From Candidatus Thorarchaeota archaeon MP11T_1 (lineage in GTDB: Archaea > Asgardarchaeota > Thorarchaeia > Thorarchaeales > Thorarchaeaceae): DNA of 8,286 bases. The DNA lies in NCBI GenBank assembly GCA_002825515.1, contig PJET01000185.1:1-8286 (forward strand), in the 5' to 3' direction. The translations under genes and the position numbers were made by a program. This document shows positions 5,341 through 8,286 of the stretch, piece after piece. Position 1 is the first letter of the stretch. Every line of letters starts with the position of its first letter. The notes under the pieces are model-generated. The model was not told where the DNA came from. It saw only the letters and a list, made by a program, of their open reading frames with translations, and did not search any database.

Positions 5341-6456
5341 TCAATAGCTATGTGATGATTCAAGAGTGTGTAATTTCTTTTTTAGCATACTGAAAACGTC
5401 TTTTGAGAGTCTTCCTTCTTTTACTCTCTCTCTTGCTGCTTCAAGAAGTGACTTTCCTAAATCATTTTCTTTGAATCCACTTAGAATCTCAATTGGAATT
5501 TCCTCAATCGGTATGGCTGGATTCAAATCAAAACGTGTGCAGATGGTCGTCCGCTGAATTTGTTTTTTCACATGAGCCGGCAATATTCCTGCTGATAGTG
5601 CATAGATTTTGGCAATTGTGAGTATTGCCCTTGAACCCATCTCAGTTGAAGACCAGCCTGTGTCAGTTCCAACAATACATATGTTTGATTGTCTCTTGCA
5701 GCTATGTGAACAATATCTGCAGATTCCCGGTTCCATTCGAACCACACCAGTTTTCATGCAAATCCAGGCGACTCCCTCATCAAGTTCTATTCCACAAAGG
5801 TCACCAATGACTCGTAGACCAAGCTCCATTGCTATTGTACGTATTTCACCAATTTCTTCCAATGAATTGGGTGGTGCAGATGTTTCTTGATTAGTTGGTT
5901 CATAGATTGGACATTCACTTTCATTCAGAGCAACAATCATGTGGAGATGAGTCTTTTTCAAATCTGTCAAAACTAGTCCTTCAGCTACTAACCTCATTAC
6001 CTCATCAATTTGCTGTACGGCATATACCGGAAATTGCGACTCGAAAAATGCATCCAGTTGATAGGACACAGATTCCGCGTCTCTAACAGTTCCTACTATT
6101 ACTATCACTAAAGGTGTTTCTGGATTGAGTGAAAGCCGATTGAATAGTGTAGGTGTGCTCTCTACATCCTCAGGTCGAAGAATCAGAATTATTGCACGAT
6201 GTCCTTTAGTAAAGCTCTGAGACAATCTCTCCATTCGTTCAGAATATGGTACAGACCATAGTTGAAGTACTACATTCACATTTTTTGGAAAATCAAATTT
6301 CGCTACTCCAAGGCTCAAACCGACTGAATTATACAACTGACAAGAAACACGATCTCCAGATGCTCCACTTAAGAAGCCCGTCTGAAGTGGTAAATCATTT
6401 CCCACAATTAGGACTTTGAAAATCATGCGATTATTAATAATATTTGGAGTAGTCAT
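5341..6456 (-). CDS. Degenerate Ras/Rab-like GTPase-fold protein with Cys-rich C-terminal domain
   Basis: A 371-residue protein counted from the ATG at 6456; a GTG at 6462 is also in frame. Residues about 12-165 align by eye to a small GTPase: FKVLIVG leads into GNDLPLQT (19-26), where the Walker A Gly-Lys is replaced by Leu-Gln and only the Thr remains. LQLWSVPYSE (64-73) sits where Rab proteins have LQIWDTAGQE, followed by a SFTKG helix and the RAIILIL strand. VIVGTVRD (119-126) sits where VLVGNKxD is expected, with Asn and Lys lost. Nucleotide hydrolysis is therefore unlikely. Residues about 195-371 form a separate region I do not recognise. It holds a cysteine cluster CX2CX3CX6C (Cys246, 249, 253, 260, with His251) that could bind zinc or an iron-sulfur cluster, and a helical C-terminus rich in Lys/Glu. 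The gene heads the operon with the LOG protein and PPP phosphatase, so a regulatory role is plausible but unproven. Confidence 0.65.
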   Translation of the reverse strand: MTTPNIINNRMIFKVLIVGNDLPLQTGFLSGASGDRVSCQLYNSVGLSLGVAKFDFPKNVNVVLQLWSVPYSERMERLSQSFTKGHRAIILILRPEDVESTPTLFNRLSLNPETPLVIVIVGTVRDAESVSYQLDAFFESQFPVYAVQQIDEVMRLVAEGLVLTDLKKTHLHMIVALNESECPIYEPTNQETSAPPNSLEEIGEIRTIAMELGLRVIGDLCGIELDEGVAWICMKTGVVRMEPGICRYCSHSCKRQSNICIVGTDTGWSSTEMGSRAILTIAKIYALSAGILPAHVKKQIQRTTICTRFDLNPAIPIEEIPIEILSGFKENDLGKSLLEAARERVKEGRLSKDVFSMLKKKLHTLESSHSY

Positions 6457-6482
6457 CCTCACAGATTAAATGGTGCAATCCG

Positions 6483-6490
6483 ATATAATA
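6483..6490 (-). promoter_or_regulatory. Archaeal TATA box for the GTPase-like/LOG/phosphatase operon
   Basis: Minus-strand TATTATAT is centred about 30 nt upstream of the ATG at 6456. With the usual archaeal TATA-to-start distance of about 25-27 nt, transcription would begin near 6460. That leaves only a few leader bases and suggests a leaderless mRNA. It also argues against the GTG at 6462 as the start, since it would lie at or upstream of the transcription start. Confidence 0.45.
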
Positions 6491-6533
6491 CCTATGGGTC
6501 AAAGTATCACCCTGCGCCTCATTTATGGGAAGG

Positions 6534-6541
6534 TATTTTTG
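6534..6541 (+). promoter_or_regulatory. Possible TATA box for the cupin gene
   Basis: TATTTTTG preceded by the purine-rich GGGAAGG (BRE-like) lies about 33 nt before the cupin ATG at 6570. This fits an archaeal promoter with a very short leader. The whole 113-nt interval 6457-6569 between the two divergent starts otherwise shows no gene and no strong inverted repeat. Confidence 0.3.
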
Positions 6542-6569
6542 TGCCTATCAAATTAGATATTGAGAAAAA

Positions 6570-6944
6570 ATGGTTCGCATCTATAAAGCAATAGATTCAG
6601 AAAAGGCAAGTCGTACAGGCTATGTGGCTAGCTACGTTGCTGACATTAATTTTAGACGCTCCTTGGATAGTTGTGGCGTGATACATGTCGGAATAAATGG
6701 CAATGGAAAGAGTTCACCACACTCTCATGAGTATTTGGAGGAGGTGTTCATCGTTTTATCTAAAATGTTGATACACATCAATGATACAACTCATGAATTG
6801 GATGAAGGTGATGTTATTCTTGTTGAACCTGGTGAAGCGCATTCATTCGAAACTCTTACCAACCAAAGCGGACGGATTATTGCATTGAAATTTCCGAATC
6901 TTAAAGATGATAAAGTTGTGCCAGGAAAGAGAAGCGAGTCCTAA
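6570..6944 (+). CDS. Single-domain cupin protein
   Basis: A 124-residue cupin_2-type beta-barrel. Motif 1 is seen as GNGKSSPHSHEYLEE (44-58) with His51, His53 and Glu57 or Glu58 as metal ligands. Motif 2 is GDVILVEPGEAHSFE (80-94) with Pro87, Gly88 and His91. All four ligands of a canonical mononuclear cupin metal site are present, so divalent metal binding is expected. The substrate cannot be told: sugar-phosphate isomerases, small-molecule binding proteins and dioxygenases share this layout. No DNA-binding domain is fused to it. It is transcribed divergently from the GTPase-like operon and ends with a TAA that overlaps the TAG of the opposing membrane-protein gene by 4 nt. No good ribosome binding site precedes the ATG, consistent with a short or absent leader. 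Confidence 0.85.
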   Translation: MVRIYKAIDSEKASRTGYVASYVADINFRRSLDSCGVIHVGINGNGKSSPHSHEYLEEVFIVLSKMLIHINDTTHELDEGDVILVEPGEAHSFETLTNQSGRIIALKFPNLKDDKVVPGKRSES

Positions 6945-7384
6945 TAGTCGTCGAAGTCAAAATCTTCATCTTCGTCATCCTCAAAAATGATATCTATTGA
7001 GGGTCTCTGAAAGGTAAAGAGAGTTGAACCAGGAACTGAACGTTCAATTGCTTTACGTAGCTCTCTCCAATCTCGATGTCTCCGGCGTCTTCCTATTAAG
7101 CCTGCAGCTGTTATTAGAATAAACGATAAGACTCCTACTAAATAGAGTTCCATTCTTGAATCGAATAATCCTGAAACAGCACTAAGTGCTAGGACTACGA
7201 TTCCTCCAATAATCAGGACATTTAGAGAACAATCGCAAGTAATACCAAGTTGTCGAGGGCCCACCTGAAAATCCTCTGGATCTGCTCCTGGGGCAAGGTT
7301 GAGGTAGTAGTTGAATGCAGTAGCAAGTAGAATAACGACAATTAAGATTGTCCAAGTTAAAATATCCAATTCTTCTCCATCCAC
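6941..7384 (-). CDS. Small three-helix membrane protein with poly-acidic C-terminal tail
   Basis: A 147-residue protein I do not recognise. Hydrophobic segments at about 10-29, 54-74 and 79-98 predict three membrane helices. The first loop (30-53) contains a Cys-Asp-Cys (50-52). The third helix is followed at once by RRRRHR (99-104), which by the positive-inside rule puts the C-terminal portion in the cytoplasm. The last 13 residues hold 10 Asp/Glu, an unusually dense acidic tail ending in Tyr. The start may be GTG at 7384, 2 nt after the upstream stop. TTG at 7369 (residue 6) is also plausible because a GGAG lies 5 nt before it. It is coupled to the gene at 7387-8286, so the two products may act together. 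No enzymatic motif is visible. Confidence 0.65.
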   Translation of the reverse strand: MDGEELDILTWTILIVVILLATAFNYYLNLAPGADPEDFQVGPRQLGITCDCSLNVLIIGGIVVLALSAVSGLFDSRMELYLVGVLSFILITAAGLIGRRRRHRDWRELRKAIERSVPGSTLFTFQRPSIDIIFEDDEDEDFDFDDY

Positions 7385-7386
7385 TT

Positions 7387-8286
7387 CTATGATTTTACCT
7401 CAGCTTCCGGCTCAGCTACCTTCAAACAGCTGAAACCATATTCGCCTTCGAATGATATCTCTGCGGTTTCGCTTGGAATTATTGTCAATACTACTGAATA
7501 CTTTTTGACTACTTCAGGATTTGCATCGGACACTTCATAGCTGCCATTTGTGAGTGCAATCTTATGTCCAGTCTTTAGTGCGCTGAGCTCTGGATGATTA
7601 GCAATTGCTATTGCCACACGAGATTGCAACTTATCATTTCTTACCACAAGCATTTCAACATCATCAATGGTTTCGAGCGAGAGAACATCCATCCAGCCAG
7701 TAAGTTCATTCTTCAGCTTTTTCTGATCAACAGGTCCACTAGTAGTCATGCCTTCAATAGAAGGAAGTTGGCCTTGTATTTCGTTCAGAATGGGCGTGAT
7801 TTGTGATGTATTCCAACTCTTTTTCACAAAAGCTCTCAATGCATGTTCTGCAATCTTCTCAAGAGCGGGTTTGAACCTATCATGGGAAGAGGATGAAACC
7901 TTGTAGAGCATAAGGAATGAACCAAGTGCTCCTTCCTCTTTATTGTAAGCAACTCCAATCTTGTATGCAGTTACAGATAATTGCCATGCGTTGTCATGGT
8001 CATCAAACTGGATAGAGTACTTCGCGATATCGTTCAGCATTGACATTGTTACTTCTGGAAATTGTAGTTTATTCTTTGTTAGACTGAATCCACCCATAAA
8101 TTTCCTAAGGATCTGCATTGTTATGTATAGACCTTCCGAGGTCTCTAACATACTTGTTAGACCTATTCTGTTTATCATACTATCATAGAGACTGTAGTAA
8201 TAGTCTATCTCCTCATGAGCCTCTCTTATGAGTGCAAGTACAATTCTAACAAAAAAGACCGTGGCTTTCAACTCATCATTACTAAC
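7387..8286 (-). CDS. Unrecognised soluble protein, helical N-terminal part and beta-rich C-terminal part (5' end probably outside window)
   Basis: The frame is open to the right edge. An in-frame TTG at 8271 would give 294 residues, but it has no ribosome binding site, and the preceding codons (VSNDE) read naturally into the helix, so I treat the gene as truncated. Numbered from that TTG, residues about 1-165 are amphipathic helices, possibly a helical-repeat bundle, with no catalytic motif. A linker around 170-182 is rich in Gly, Ser, Thr and Pro. Residues about 203-250 are beta-rich with a 'LKTGHKIALTNGSYEV' segment, faintly like the small OB-type domains in proteasomal ATPases. The end is acidic (EPEAEVKS). 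I do not assign a function. The stop is 2 nt before the GTG of the membrane-protein gene, indicating an operon. Confidence 0.6.
   Translation of the reverse strand, partial: VSNDELKATVFFVRIVLALIREAHEEIDYYYSLYDSMINRIGLTSMLETSEGLYITMQILRKFMGGFSLTKNKLQFPEVTMSMLNDIAKYSIQFDDHDNAWQLSVTAYKIGVAYNKEEGALGSFLMLYKVSSSSHDRFKPALEKIAEHALRAFVKKSWNTSQITPILNEIQGQLPSIEGMTTSGPVDQKKLKNELTGWMDVLSLETIDDVEMLVVRNDKLQSRVAIAIANHPELSALKTGHKIALTNGSYEVSDANPEVVKKYSVVLTIIPSETAEISFEGEYGFSCLKVAEPEAEVKS

Noticed and set aside
5609..5890. Plus-strand open frame of 93 codons opposite the GTPase-like gene
   Set aside because: It is antisense to the Cys-rich domain and has no motif, no ribosome binding site and no promoter-like sequence.
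5341..6456. Active small GTPase
   Set aside because: The P-loop Lys, DxxG and NKxD signatures are all lost, so a working GTPase call would be wrong despite the overall Rab-like pattern.
1..8286. CRISPR array, insertion sequence, tRNA or rRNA gene, phage or defence system
   Set aside because: No spaced direct repeats, transposase or integrase motifs, terminal inverted repeats, tRNA-like cloverleaf or rRNA sequence was seen on either strand.

Overview
The window looks like a piece of an archaeal genome, and an Asgard-type archaeon (Thorarchaeota-like) is a reasonable guess. The evidence for archaea is the gene content, tight gene spacing with GGAG/GGTGA-type ribosome binding sites inside clusters, TATA-like elements at leaderless-type distances in the one divergent intergenic region, and the tail of what appears to be an archaeal aminoacyl-tRNA synthetase. 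The Asgard guess rests on a eukaryote-like PPP-family protein phosphatase in one cluster with a protein whose N-terminal half is a decayed Ras/Rab-like GTPase fold. The lineage is an inference, because no rRNA or marker gene is complete here.

Layout. At the left edge, the last 37 codons of a plus-strand gene (probably tyrosyl-tRNA synthetase) run into the 3' end of a long minus-strand block. Read in its direction of transcription (right to left), the block from 6456 to 90 is: degenerate GTPase-like Cys-rich protein, LOG/TIGR00725 nucleotide-binding protein, PPP phosphatase; an 88-nt gap with a possible promoter; then DUF362 protein, UbiA-family prenyl-phosphate phosphoribosyltransferase-like enzyme, PHP phosphoesterase, and a lysylphosphatidylglycerol-synthase-type flippase-like membrane protein. 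A 113-nt divergent promoter region separates this block from a plus-strand single-domain cupin (6570-6944). The cupin converges, with a 4-nt overlap, on a second minus-strand pair: a small three-helix membrane protein with a poly-acidic tail (6941-7384) and an unrecognised protein running off the right edge (7387-8286).

How the genes may work together. The UbiA homologue carries the motifs of decaprenyl-phosphate phosphoribosyltransferases, which join PRPP to a polyprenyl phosphate. It is followed by a predicted metal-dependent phosphoesterase and a polytopic membrane protein of a family linked to lipid and glycolipid handling. This could be a short route that makes, dephosphorylates and translocates a lipid-linked pentose; that is an inference from order and family. 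The upstream trio (GTPase-like, LOG, PPP phosphatase) looks like a signalling or regulatory cluster, with no substrate evident. No RNA genes, mobile elements, CRISPR arrays or long repeats were seen. Apart from the 113-nt and 88-nt gaps, the window is almost entirely coding.
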